A DNA stretch of 64,000 bases from Hortaea werneckii (lineage: Eukaryota > Ascomycota > Dothideomycetes > Mycosphaerellales > Teratosphaeriaceae). A program made the position numbers and the translations under genes. The stretch is taken from the NCBI GenBank assembly GCA_037044905.1, contig JBAOKB010000161.1:62001-126000 (forward strand), in the 5' to 3' direction. Below, piece after piece: positions 26,255-36,211 of the stretch; the first letter of the stretch is position 1, and each line of letters starts with the position of its first letter. A model generated the notes under the pieces. The model was not told where the DNA came from. It did not search any database and saw only the letters and a list, made by a program, of their open reading frames with translations.

Positions 26255-27186
26255 ATGGACTCCGCCAAGGCAGCAGTTAAGGACTTCATGTGCGGCTCGT
26301 CCTCTGGTGAAAGGAGCCCAATCTGCTTACAATCGCTGCAGGTCCAAGTCTGGCCATCACGACACCACCGTCCACGAGAAGGTTGCCCCGGCCGTCACTC
26401 ACGAGACCATCAACCGCACTGAACACGAGGACGTCCAGACGGCGGTCGACAAGGAAGTTCACCAGGACCACTACCACACCTCTGTCCAGCCTGTCCACGA
26501 CCAGGCACAGCTCCCTGAGCAGCACCACCACAACGTGATCCCGGTTGAGCACCGCTCCTATGAACACGACAACAACGATGAGGTGCAGCGTAAGCTTGCA
26601 GCCGAGCAGGCTCGTTACCGCGACGAATCTCAGCGCGTTGAGGGTAAGCACACCAGCGCTGCTGCACCAGTCGTCGCTGGCGAGCACATGCACCACCACG
26701 TGCACGAGACTATCCAGCCTGTCGTCAACAAGCGTAAGTCTTCTTCATTCCGTCACGCGATTTTGAAAGCTCTCTAACATTGTCAAAGAGACTGTTGAGC
26801 CTCACGTGGTTCACACCACCGTGCCTATCCATGAGGTCCACCACAACGCCGCCCAGCATCACTCCACTTCAGCGCTACCAGCCGTGAGCATGAGTGACTT
26901 CAAGAAGCAGGGTGGTGTCCTCTCTGGTCGTGAGGAGCGCTACGACGGCTTCCAAGGCGAGCCACGCTCCGTCGGTGGCGCACTTGGTAGCAACGATAGC
27001 CAGATGGGGGCCTCTGGTATCAGCCACGGATCAACTGAGTAAGTTCAATGGAATGAAACCAATGTTTGACTTGATTGCTGATTCCGCATAAGTGTTCACG
27101 GCTCCAACACCCACGCATCGATGGGCCAGAAGATGAACCCTAAGGTTGACGCTGACCGTGACGGCAAGGCCGGTATCATGGACTAG
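26255..27186 (+). CDS. His-rich allergen-like/stress protein with HEKVAPAVTHET motif
   Basis: Four exons (26255-26289, 26342-26733, 26789-27038, 27093-27186) give 256 aa. The first intron uses a GTGCGG donor; the splice rebuilds MDSAKAAVKDFMSKSGHHD. The protein is hydrophilic and rich in His, Glu and Val, with repeated short motifs: HEKVAPAVTHETI, DKEVHQDHYHTSVQPVHD, LPEQHHHNVIPVEHR, GEHMHHHVHETIQPVV and TTVPIHEVHHN, then SALPAVSMSDFKKQGG and GREERYDGFQGEPR, ending DADRDGKAGIMD. Similar fungal proteins are often labelled allergen or hypothetical; their biochemical role is not known to me. There is no signal peptide. After the TAG stop the same frame stays open for another 85 codons. Confidence 0.8.
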
Positions 27187-27441
27187 AGGCACAACACTAT
27201 CGGCCTGGTGCAGCCCGCGGAGTCCCATCAGCCTGACCAAGAACAAACCATGCGCGTGGCTATGACACCGGCCGCGATGGCGCTGGCACGTTCTGGCACG
27301 GTCAAGATCGCCGAACCGGAGCACCACCCTGCGCATTCGCAACACGGACAGCAGCATCCCCATACGCACCATACGGGGTTCGGCTTGAGCGGCTTGGGAT
27401 TCTCTGGCGGGGCACCCCAGCATCCAGATGAGAGACACTGA
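27187..27441 (+). other. In-frame open extension downstream of the TAG stop
   Basis: Immediately after TAG (27184-27186) the same frame runs 84 sense codons to TGA 27439-27441. It encodes His/Gln-rich sequence (EPEHHPAHSQHGQQHPHTHH, GFGLSGLGFSGG) similar in composition to the gene before it. It may be readthrough, a former C-terminus cut by a CAG-to-TAG change, or 3' UTR. Confidence 0.5.
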
Positions 27442-28471
27442 ATTAATGTTGTATTCTTATCTCCTTTGTTAAAGAAAGGTGGGCCACGACGATTGGACTG
27501 GAAGTTTTCATGTGACGACGAGTCGACGACCTGGTAGTTACCTGTTTAATTCTCATTTCTTGATACCTGTATCTATGGCGATAGCGCTAGATCCGTACTT
27601 GAAAAGTCATTCAGAATTTCTCCCATCTATCTCTTCTTCCTTCGGACGCAATAACACCTATGTGCGCGCCGTGATGAATACATTTCTCACTTTAAAAAGA
27701 AGAACAAATGCATGAATCCCTTCCTTTTCTAGTCAATCCAATGGGAAAAATGTCAGAACCAAAAATGACTAAAAAACACTGATCAGTTGCTTCAATGCTT
27801 GTGACTGACTTTGCCAGGCTATACTTACTATGTCGGGTACATTCAGTAGATAAGCTTCCATCGTTGGACTGAGTTTGGAGTTATGAAGGGTCATACTCAA
27901 TATTGAAGAGACGTCCAGGTTTGGTAAAACATACCTACCCTACTAGGGCTAGGATTGGTAAATGGTTTAAATAGGGGACTACGTAGTTATTGGAAAGATG
28001 CAACGGGTTCTCCATGCATTGGAGACAGGCTTGCACATTCCTGGTTTCTTTCCACTGGCGTTGAGACCGCGGTCCGCAAATAATTCCTTTCTTTATTACG
28101 CATACTCGCGCATGCTTGGGTTGAATGAAGCTGCAAATCAAGACACAAGCCTGCATTCGCGATTTTGCCCAGGCACTGCAAGCTTGCAGATGGCTTTGGG
28201 CTTCCAGCACATTATCAATACCCGAACATGTGTATGCATCAGATGTGCCAATGCCCGCAAGACTCCAGCGTCACTAATACGAGTGACAACACGTATTCGG
28301 TCCAACAAGCATGGGCTATGGAATCACTGATCTCGTGAACGGATGTGTGCACCATTCACGAAGCGCCACAGCGGCAGTGCATGCGGTTGCCGCCTACACC
28401 GCCGATTGCGTACATTTGCCCCGGCGAGAAAACATGTCTACGGTGCAACAACACAAAATCCCAGCTTCTGA
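27442..28471. other. Intergenic region downstream of the His-rich gene
   Basis: About 1 kb, locally AT-rich (27700-28000). No gene, repeat copy or RNA could be supported. A short open frame MSTVQQHKIPASEWWKR begins at 28433 and overlaps the next gene in another frame. Confidence 0.4.
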
Positions 28472-29089
28472 ATGGTGGAAAAGGATAGTTGCGTCGATCG
28501 AGAGCCGCAAACAGCGCCGGTACGATTGACTAAGCTGTTGGCAGAACGTGAGAGCAAGTCCGCCGGAACCGTCGGTCAAGCACCCTCACGAATACATCTC
28601 TCGGATCTCAAAAGCCATCGAAGTCCACTGCGCTGCGTTGGTGGCGGCTGGTACAGAACAGTGACCGCATCCGGACATGGCCAAACTACAGCGCCTCCTA
28701 AAGCGCCGGCAACGCGGCAAGATTTCTACGCGGCCGTCGAGCCCTATAGCCTGAAGCATCCTGACGTAGTTGCGAATTACTATCGTATTCGCTCCGAAGA
28801 CGGTAGTCGACGATTGCAAGAGAAGACTCCTGAAGCCGTTGCATCATGGGTTCGGCGCATGGCCTCTCCGCGGGACCGAGTTGCCACGCGAAGCAGCACA
28901 AGCAAGGCGGCAGCTAGACGACGAGCCGAGAAACGGGAAACGAGTACGGGACAAGTGCACGTTACGCGACTTAAGGACTATCCTGGCGCCGAGTTCAGAC
29001 CTGTAGGTAGCGGCTGGTACGTGCAGGATTCATCAAGAACCGGCGCATGGGTGGTCGTGCCGACAGGGCCACGGAGTCCTGCACTTTGA
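28472..29089 (+). CDS. Unknown 205-residue protein with duplicated GWY module
   Basis: Not recognised. A single frame of 205 aa, basic (many Arg/Lys), without signal peptide or membrane segment. It contains two copies of a short module: about residues 41-64, SDLKSHRSPLRCVGGGWYRTV, and about 165-188, TRLKDYPGAEFRPVGSGWYVQD. Both fit L-K-x(7,8)-R-x-V-G-x-G-W-Y. Between them lies a helical-looking stretch (FYAAVEPYSLKHPDVVANYY) and an Arg/Ala-rich segment. The internal duplication argues that the frame is real. The start is uncertain: an overlapping frame beginning at 28433 also looks protein-like, so a missed indel or upstream exon is possible. Confidence 0.5.
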   Translation: MVEKDSCVDREPQTAPVRLTKLLAERESKSAGTVGQAPSRIHLSDLKSHRSPLRCVGGGWYRTVTASGHGQTTAPPKAPATRQDFYAAVEPYSLKHPDVVANYYRIRSEDGSRRLQEKTPEAVASWVRRMASPRDRVATRSSTSKAAARRRAEKRETSTGQVHVTRLKDYPGAEFRPVGSGWYVQDSSRTGAWVVVPTGPRSPAL

Positions 29090-29493
29090 ATGCCATGGAA
29101 TGTCCGACCTGCCGCCATGGGGCATGGAACGCCAGGAGCGTGCAGGTCACAAGTCACTTCGGCAGCGAAAGGCAGAAGCGGTAGAGAAATTGAGGTCACT
29201 CACCTGGCATGAAGTGATTAACAAGTTCTTCAGCGGAGTGGTCGCATTAGCTCAATTGATTCATAGACAGCATAACTTCAAGTACTTTGGGAGACCAACC
29301 ATTCTCAGCCGCATGCTTCTCGCAGTCCGCCTTGCTCTTACAAGCCTCTTCCTGTCATATCGCAACGACGCTACGTGCGTCTATGACCGCTCCGTCATTT
29401 CGCCTCGGCGATCAACTTTGAATACAGCCTCCAAACCCCCCGTTTCCGACCGCAAAATGCTTCAGCAAAATCTCCGAAGCATCTCATCCCCAC
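29090..29493. other. Short convergent intergenic region
   Basis: 3' flanks of the GWY protein gene and DIB1. A frame at 29100-29579 runs across it and into DIB1 on the other strand; it shows no family features and is not called. Confidence 0.4.
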
Positions 29494-29925
29494 CTAGTAC
29501 CGGTACCTCGTCGAATAATCCTTGGGGCTCACCACGAGACCCCGACCCTTCTTGGCGCCCTTGTAGATCGTCTCAATAATATCAATCAACTCCTGCTTAT
29601 CCTCCAACACCCAGTTCAACTTGTTATTGTTGCCGGTCCCGAAATCGCACATCATGTGCTTGTTGCGGAAGAAGAACATGAGCGTGACGGGATCGTAGAG
29701 TTCGTACATCTGCTTGAAGTCGGGGACCTGGTCCAGGTCGCAGACGTAGATGACGGCGAAGTTCTTCACCCGGTCCGCGATCTTGTAGAGCACTTCGTCT
29801 TGCCGCATGCAGTCCGGATCCCAGTCGCGCCCGAAGCGGATCACCACCAGACGGTCTTCTTCCGACATGATGGCTTGGTCGACGTGCCATCCGGTCACGA
29901 GGTGGGGGATGACTACTGAACCCAT
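29494..29925 (-). CDS. DIB1: U4/U6.U5 tri-snRNP protein Dib1/Dim1
   Basis: Thioredoxin-fold core spliceosome protein that leaves before B-complex activation. One exon, 143 aa, matching the near-invariant family length. It begins MGSVVIPHLVTGWHVDQAI, followed by VVIRFGRDWDPDCMRQDEVL, where the usual thioredoxin CxxC is absent as expected, then AVIYVCDLDQVPDFKQMYEL and MFFFRNKHMMCDFGTGNNNK, ending GLVVSPKDYSTRYRY. The ATG at 29925 is chosen because the family starts there; longer upstream frames are leader sequence. The gene is divergent from LEA1, another snRNP component, with 342 bp between start codons. Confidence 0.97.
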   Translation of the reverse strand: MGSVVIPHLVTGWHVDQAIMSEEDRLVVIRFGRDWDPDCMRQDEVLYKIADRVKNFAVIYVCDLDQVPDFKQMYELYDPVTLMFFFRNKHMMCDFGTGNNNKLNWVLEDKQELIDIIETIYKGAKKGRGLVVSPKDYSTRYRY

Positions 29926-30267
29926 TTTGTTTGAATGCTGCTCGACGGTATAAGTCGATTGTGTAGTTGTTGATGTGTTCTGAGAGTGATAAGAAGTAAA
30001 GGAAGATGTGCGTGAGTGAACATGGAAGTTGCATGTGATGCAGCGTTTGACTCGTGAAATTGCTTGGCAAGGCAAAACTTGACTGAGTGGTCGTCCTGGA
30101 ACTGTCGCGCGCATCAAACATTGATGTATGTTGATCACACTCTTTTACCAACGCTCTTAGTTGCTCAAGATTGTTTGCTTAATTATTGACTGAGACAACG
30201 ATTCGATCGCATTTCCAAAAGACCCAACTCATCCGACCCTGTAGAGCGTAGACGCGATCGATTCAAG
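29926..30267. promoter_or_regulatory. Shared divergent promoter of DIB1 and LEA1
   Basis: 342 bp separates the start codons of two spliceosome genes transcribed in opposite directions. It must contain both leaders and at least part of both promoters. No specific factor site could be identified with confidence. Confidence 0.6.
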
Positions 30268-31232
30268 ATGCGGCTCACAGCCGAACTCATCAACAACTCA
30301 CTCTCCTACCTCAATCCGCTCAACGAGCGCGAGCTAGACCTTCGAGGTACGACCGCCTGCCCAGATGATGTCCCTGGAAAGGACAGATACTACACGAGAG
30401 CTAGTTGATACATAGATCTTTCTTCTCTAAAGGCCACAAAATCCCCTCGATCGAGAACTTGGGTGTTGCTGCAAAGGTTGGTCCACACAAAAGCACACGC
30501 GGAATACGCAGGGTGAAGATGATAGTAGCTGACAAGACGGATTGCAGGATCATGAATCCATCGACTTCACCGACAACGACATTTCAGTCCTCGCAAACTT
30601 CCCACTCTCGCCGCGATTACAGACCCTACTATGCGCGCGCAACCGGATAGCAAGCATACAACCTAGCTTGTCGAAAAGCCTACCAAGCTTGAACACGTTA
30701 GTACTTACTCAGAACAACCTGAGCGAGCTGGCAGACCTGGATCCGCTGCAAGGCTTCATGAAGCTCACACACGTGAGTCTGCTAGACAACCCGGTCACGA
30801 GCAAAGAGGTATGCATTAGAGATTGCAAGCGGATGGTGCAGGTAATAGCTAACATGTATACAGCACTATCGGTACTACGTACTCTGGCGCAACCCGCGAA
30901 TCCGCTTCCTCGACTTCCAAAAGGTCAAAGACGCCGAGCGTAACAAGGCCCAAGAGCTTTTCGGCACCTTCGACCAGCCTACCGAACTCGCGCAATCCAT
31001 CATCGCCGTTCGCTCGAGCAAGTCTTTCTCAGCTGCCGCTCCAACAGGAGATGCCGGCGGTGTTGCCAAGGGCAAGGGGATGAAGATCACAGAGACGGAG
31101 AAGAGGCGGTTCGAGGCGCTGGTGCGGAAAGCAAAGACGTTGGCCGAGGTGCAGAAATTGGAGAAGATGTTCGCGGAGGGCAAGCTGCCGGCGGAAGTCA
31201 TGGGCGACGGCGACGCGATGGACGAGACTTGA
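30268..31232 (+). CDS. LEA1: U2 snRNP protein A' (Lea1), leucine-rich repeat protein
   Basis: Partner of U2 B'' that stabilises U2 snRNP on the branch site. Four exons (30268-30346, 30433-30476, 30548-30808, 30864-31232) give 250 aa, normal for fungi. It begins MRLTAELINNSLSYLNPLNE, then ELDLRGHKIPSIENLGVA, IDFTDNDISVL, LQTLLCARNRI, LPSLNTLVLTQNN, THVSLLDNPVTSKE and the LRR cap HYRYYVLWRNPRIRFLDFQK. A Lys/Glu-rich C-terminal helix follows (KRRFEALVRKAKTL). Donors are GTACGA, GTTGGT and GTATGC. Exon joins were chosen because they restore the conserved LRGHKIP and TSKEHYRYY strings. Divergent with DIB1. Confidence 0.93.
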
Positions 31233-32766
31233 AGTGAAGCCTGCTCCTGTCACATCGTCTACACTCGTGCCATACTCGGCACAGTCTCATTCCCGCTATT
31301 GCCAGGCTGGTCGCACTTCGTTGCGCCGGACAGATATCGATCGCAATGCCTGATCATAAGAGCTAGCATGAAGAAGCTTGCATGTGGCCAGGGGGTCCTC
31401 GCAGGTAGCTGTCACCAGGACCTTAGCTTTCTCCAACATCAAACTGATACCTTGTATTCAGATGTTCGACAGCATGTTTCCTCGAAGCAGCCTTATCGGC
31501 GAACGCGAGATGGCGATGCTATGCTTTGCCCATGGCGGCATGGTCGCTTGTAAGTACTTGGCCAGATTGTTATTTTTCCTACTGTCCCAAGGCCACCGCA
31601 TAGCTTGGTATACCACTCATGCTTTTGCCTGCTCTTGATGTAGGTTCTGTTTCTAGGTTTGCGTACGGCGAGAATGCACTGCACGTCAGCAGCATTACTT
31701 GCGATAATCATCTTGAGGTAAGCAGTGACCCCGTAGTACCAATATTTTGCTACTAGCACATGTCGTAAAGCCTCCCTTATCGGCCGGGTGACGAAATGCG
31801 AGACAGACGGTTTCAAAATACGGCTTGCGGAAAGTGAAACGGGCTCCTCGGCTTTGTAGGTCAAAAGACGCGCCCGCTGCGCGTTCAGACATGCAAGGCA
31901 TGTAGCACAGTCGTGGAGATTGAGCTGCATGCAGGTAACCTGTAGTACCGCAGGGTCCATCGTGATGATGATGCAGCATTTGGGTGCCTACTGAACTCCC
32001 TAATGATGTATTCTTCAGATTGGCGATGATTTCGAATATCTTACAGCTTCACGATGTCCTTCATGCGCGTGTTAGTAGTTCTTGGACTGGTGGCGAATCT
32101 TGATGATACAGTGAATATCCACTCAAGGAAATGCATCAACGCATTCCAGCCAAGTGGCTCCAGCACGCCGAAGAATGTGCCTTCAAGCCTTGGTGCCACG
32201 CAAGGACAATGGTCCAAGGTAATCAGGTCTCGAGCGTTGGCATCGCGTGGCGAGAGCAACTCATCTAATACTAGCAAGGCAGAAGTGGTCATCATACTGC
32301 TTTGAGCGACTTGCAATCTTTCTTGCGTTGCCATCATCCGAGTATCCTGTCTCCCTTTGTCAGCGGTACAATACTTATCAGCGACTGTCTCTCTCTCTCC
32401 GCTTTGAGACCTGCCATTTTCTCGACAAAGGTCTATTGACGATAACAATCGACGACCTCTTGATTGAGTTCGTTGATGGTCAGAAGCAAAGACATCACTC
32501 ACTCGTTCAACCTTGCACTGTCACACTCTTTACCACCCACCAACTGAACTCAAGCCCTTCTTTACCTGGAATCTGGAGCGTTCTATCTTGTAGCAAGCGG
32601 GTATTGTCTTGAACCCTCATTTACCAAACAATACCACAGTCTATTGTCCTCGTGTGAGACAATAGACTCGAATTATCCCACGCTCGTTAAGACAGCTCCC
32701 CACGGCTCGACCACTTCCACATCAAAAGGAAGGGATCCCTTGAGGGAAAGAAAGAAAACCTTTACA
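31233..32766. other. Intergenic region downstream of LEA1
   Basis: About 1.5 kb without a supported gene. Short frames on both strands lack recognisable features. The last ~150 bp is the leader of the following gene. Confidence 0.4.
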
Positions 32767-33767
32767 ATGGCGAAGAACAGCAGAAGCACCAGTGTCAAGA
32801 TGGGCGACTGGATTCGCAACATCCTTTCCTGTTGTGACAAGACGGAGGAAGATGAGCGGCCACGCTCACTGCAGATTGTCAGTGCCCCCTTGTTTTTATC
32901 TTCTTCGACAAGGACAATGAAGTCAAAGCACCTGTGCTACATGCTAACTCCTAATACAGAGCGGTCCAACCAATTTCAGACGAGAAGACATCAGTATAGC
33001 CGGCCTAGACCCCGAACAGTACGTGTCACACCAACCCACCAACTCCCATCAAAGAATGCAGAGCATCCACAACCGAAAAGAAAAAGAATTGGAAATATAC
33101 TGACATCCTATCCCTAACCAACTAGCCAAGCATGGATCCGCGAAAAAGCCAAAGCAGACGCCCAAAAAATGTGGGCACACCTCCAACCCTTACACTCCTC
33201 GCCGAGCTCGCACTTCGCCGACCCAAACAACAAGACCAGTCTGCCGTCCTACGAAGACTTCACCCAACCGCGTCCCGCCCCTCCCACCACAAGCAGCCCC
33301 GCTACGGGGGCGGGGGCGACGACGACGACGACGACGACAAGAACATCGCTCCACTCCCAGCGCCGTGCTTCGGCCTCCTCGACACCTGGCACTGCCACAG
33401 CGGGCCTGGTGGATAAGCTCAAAGCGCATACGCGCAAGATCAGCGGATCGCTGGGGAATTCGCTGACGGGGTATCATCATTACCAGGGCCACGGCGGGAA
33501 AGCCGGGGGGCAGGGGGAGAAAGCGGGACGCCGTACGAGATGCGGGCGTTGATCGATCCGTCGCGGCACAGGAAGGAGAAGGAGGAGGAGGAGGGGATGC
33601 GGAGGAGTACTGCCAAGGCGCAGGATCAGGAGGGGAAGATGAGTGGGGAGAGTGGGGCGTCGTTGTCGTCGTCGGCTGGACGGGGCAGAGGAGGTGGGAG
33701 TGTCGAGGTGGAGTATGGTTTGCAGGGGGATGGGGATAGTGGGAAGGGGTTGGGGTGTGCGAGATGA
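32767..33767 (+). CDS. Unknown protein with WIREKAKADAQKMW segment (one frameshift)
   Basis: Not recognised beyond a conserved-looking fungal hypothetical. Exons 32767-32877, 32960-33018 and 33126 onward; introns have GTCAGT and GTACGT donors and clear CTAAC-type branch points. The N-terminus has WIRNILSCCDKTEEDE, whose adjacent cysteines could be lipidated. Next come NFRREDISIAGLDPE, AWIREKAKADAQKMWAHLQP, a Ser/Pro/Thr-rich stretch with poly-Thr and the basic VDKLKAHTRKISGSLGNSL. In the uncorrected frame a stop comes at 33552. Moving frame at about 33,527 (a GGG run) continues as PYEMRALIDPSRHRKEKEE to a stop at 33767, which looks like the true tail. Confidence 0.6.
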
Positions 33768-34426
33768 TGAAGAAGGAGGGAGACGGCGACGGCGGCGCGT
33801 GACTCGCTGGACAGGCTGAGCGGGTCCGAGGTCTGTATGAGGTCCCGCCCAATTGGGAGTGTTGGTGAAATGGAGAGGAGGCAAGAGTTGATGGGTATGC
33901 GAGGGTCTTAGGGGAGAGTGAAAATACTCCCAGAGAGTGCTTGGGGACTCGGACACTCCGCATATGGACGAAGGTGGGTTCGAAGAATGCTTGAGAGAAA
34001 GAGGATGGCGGACTTGGTTGAGGCGATGGGAAAATCTCTGGTCGGAACTGTAGTATTAGGGCAGCGATAGAGTGCAAACTGGTTAGGGAAAAGGTATGTG
34101 ATAATAGCATCTTCCGGGAATGCATTGAAGGTGGACAGCCACCGCACGTGTGACAAGCAAGGACAGAACTTACTTGCGAAAGCTGAGGTAGACGGGAAGA
34201 GCGAGCGTCATCCATCGATTACACGTCCAAAGTCAGCTTGGAGAATGGGAAATCATCATGCTGTCAGAGGTTTGTATTCGGCTTCTTCGTGTACTTCTCA
34301 TGGTCGTTACCATCATCTATATCATTGCTTCATCATCACGGTAGCTACACACAGGTAGGCCACTCTACTGCAGATGCCTGCTCGAAAGTCGCTCCTTCTA
34401 TCTTTTCCTCTCAACGATGTCATCTC
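33768..34426. other. Intergenic region between the WIREK protein and ALDH genes
   Basis: Convergent 3' flanks. A long open frame on the minus strand across 33190-34215 is Ser/Pro/His-rich and lies opposite the preceding gene, so it is judged a shadow. No other feature is supported. Confidence 0.4.
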
Positions 34427-35832
34427 TTACGCCTTCGGGTAGTTCTTGATATGATAGCTCTTCAGCCTGCTAAACTGCTCGAACCCAAAGATGGAGAGCG
34501 TCTGGCCCTTACCGCTGTCTTTCCGTCCTACCCAAGCGAGATCGGCCGCTGGGAAGTCAGCCCTGTTGACGAAGACAGTGCCTGCCTCTACGTCGTTGGC
34601 AAGCTCGTGGCCCTTTTCAGTGTCCTTGGTCCAGATCGAAGCCGTCAGACCGAATTGGGAGTCGTTCATGCGCTGGATGGCTTCCTCGTCGCCTTTGACC
34701 TTCATGACTGGGATGATCGGCCCGAACGTCTCCTCGGTCATGGCAAGCATGTCGTGTGTGCATCCTGTCAGCAGTACAGGAGCAACGTAGTTCCCATCCG
34801 CGGGTGGGGATGAGAAGGTTTTGTTCGCAGGAGTCTCATCCTTTGCGCCCTTCTTCAAAGCATCCTGTACATGCTCTCTCGTCCTCTGCGCTGCCGCCTT
34901 GCTGATGACCGGACCAACATTGGTGTCTTTCTCCATCGGATCGCCAAGTTTGTACCCGGCAAGTACCTTTTGTAGTGCCTTGACGAAATCATCATGAACT
35001 TTCTCATGCACATATATCCGCTCAAGCGAGCAACAGCTCTGTCCAGAGTTGAACACGGCGCCGTCGACGATTTCGTCCGCGCACCAATCCAAATCCACAT
35101 CTGGACGCACGTATGCGGGGTCTTTGCCTCCCAGCTCCAAACCAACGCGGCAGTCCACCCGACCTGCAGCAGCCTTCTGTACAGCCAGACCACCAGCAAC
35201 AGCACCAGTGAAGCAGACCAGGCTAATCTCCGGGGCCTGACCAGCTTCTCAATCTTGCTGAAGTCACCACAGTGAAGGACCTGGATTACGTCCTTGTCCA
35301 AGCCAGCCTGAACGAACACCTCCTGCATACGCTCCGCAATCAAGGGAGTCTGCGGACTCGGCTTGAGAATGACCGAGTTGCCAGACAGCAGGGCGGGGAT
35401 CAAGCTGTTGACCAGAGTCAAGTAAGGGTAGTTCCAGGGGAAGAGGATCAAGACAGGGCCGAGAGGGACTTTGCGCACGTAGCGGTTGAAGCCTTCCTGC
35501 GGCTCGCCCGGCGTGTCCTCGAAGGCCTTGTCGGCGATCTTGAGAAGGTACTCGCAGCGAGAGACTGCGGTGTTGACTTCCTTGAGCGGATAGCCGATGG
35601 GACGGCCCATCTGCTCGGTGATCTCTCTGGCGAGCTCATCCTGGCGGGCGGTGATGTTCTGCAACGCCTTGGCGACTATCTGCTTCCTGTCGGCGAGAGA
35701 GGTCTGGCGGTATTTGAGGAAGGCCTGGTGGGCCGTCTTGGGGATCTGCTGGAATTCGGCGTCGGTGGGGCCATTGCGTTCGACAATGGGCTTGTTGGTG
35801 GATGGGGAGATGGTGGTGATCTTCTCAGCCAT
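34427..35832 (-). CDS. Aldehyde dehydrogenase, second family member (one frameshift)
   Basis: An ALDH-superfamily enzyme distinct from the one at 17-18.7 kb. It begins MAEKITTISPSTNKPIVER, followed by LGPVLILFPWNYPYLTLVN, ILKPSPQTPLIAERM, CFTGAVAGGLAVQKAA, the glutamate in VGLELGGKDPAYV, the cysteine in FNSGQSCCSLERIYVHEK, and ETFGPIIPVMKVKGDEEA. It ends GRKDSGKGQTLSIFGFEQF and SYHIKNYPKA. Length after joining is about 468 aa. The frame changes at about 35,240 in a CCCC run, between KLVRP and EISLVCFTG. The start at 35832 is preferred; an in-frame ATG at 35916 would add a leader-like segment. Substrate is unknown; succinate-semialdehyde or aromatic aldehydes are possible. No mitochondrial presequence is evident. 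Confidence 0.85.
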
Positions 35833-36211
35833 GTTGAATGCGGTATGGGTGGTGAACAGTGGTGATGTGGTGGGGATGTGGGATGGCAGAAGCAATTGAT
35901 TAAAAGATTGATTCAACTTGATGGGGATGTCGGCGTCGGATGCGGCTTAAAACCAGCTGGAACATTTCACGGAACCTGAGCCGCTTGGGTGATATCATAG
36001 GTAAAGCATTGGCCGGGGCAGCAGCAGCCAGCCGGTGAGCCCGCCGTGCCAGTGGTGCGCCAGTGATGCAGCTGGCTGGCTGCCCGGATACCGGGCCCAG
36101 AATTGGATCATACCATCGTCCGCGTCATTGCTTTTAGAAGATATTGTGCTTTCCTGCCTGGCTTTCCTCTCCATGACACGGCACCATCCTTAGACACAGC
36201 TCTGCAACGTC
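35833..36211. other. Divergent promoter between ALDH and NDE1
   Basis: 379 bp between the two start codons. GC-rich with GCCAGCC-type repeats around 36025-36085 (several copies of CCGGTGAG, CAGCTGGCTGGC). No defined regulatory site is claimed. Confidence 0.4.

Noticed and set aside
28528..28552. Perfect-looking tiny intron (GTACGA, GACTAAG, GGCAG) in the GWY gene
   Set aside because: Only 25 nt, too short for fungal splicing, and removing it breaks the good frame.
31300..32700. Several 80-155-codon frames in the region after LEA1
   Set aside because: No domain, no splice logic and no codon bias; frames on opposite strands overlap one another.
33190..34215. 341-codon minus-strand frame opposite the WIREK gene
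   Set aside because: Low-complexity Ser/Pro/His sequence antisense to a gene with good splice signals.
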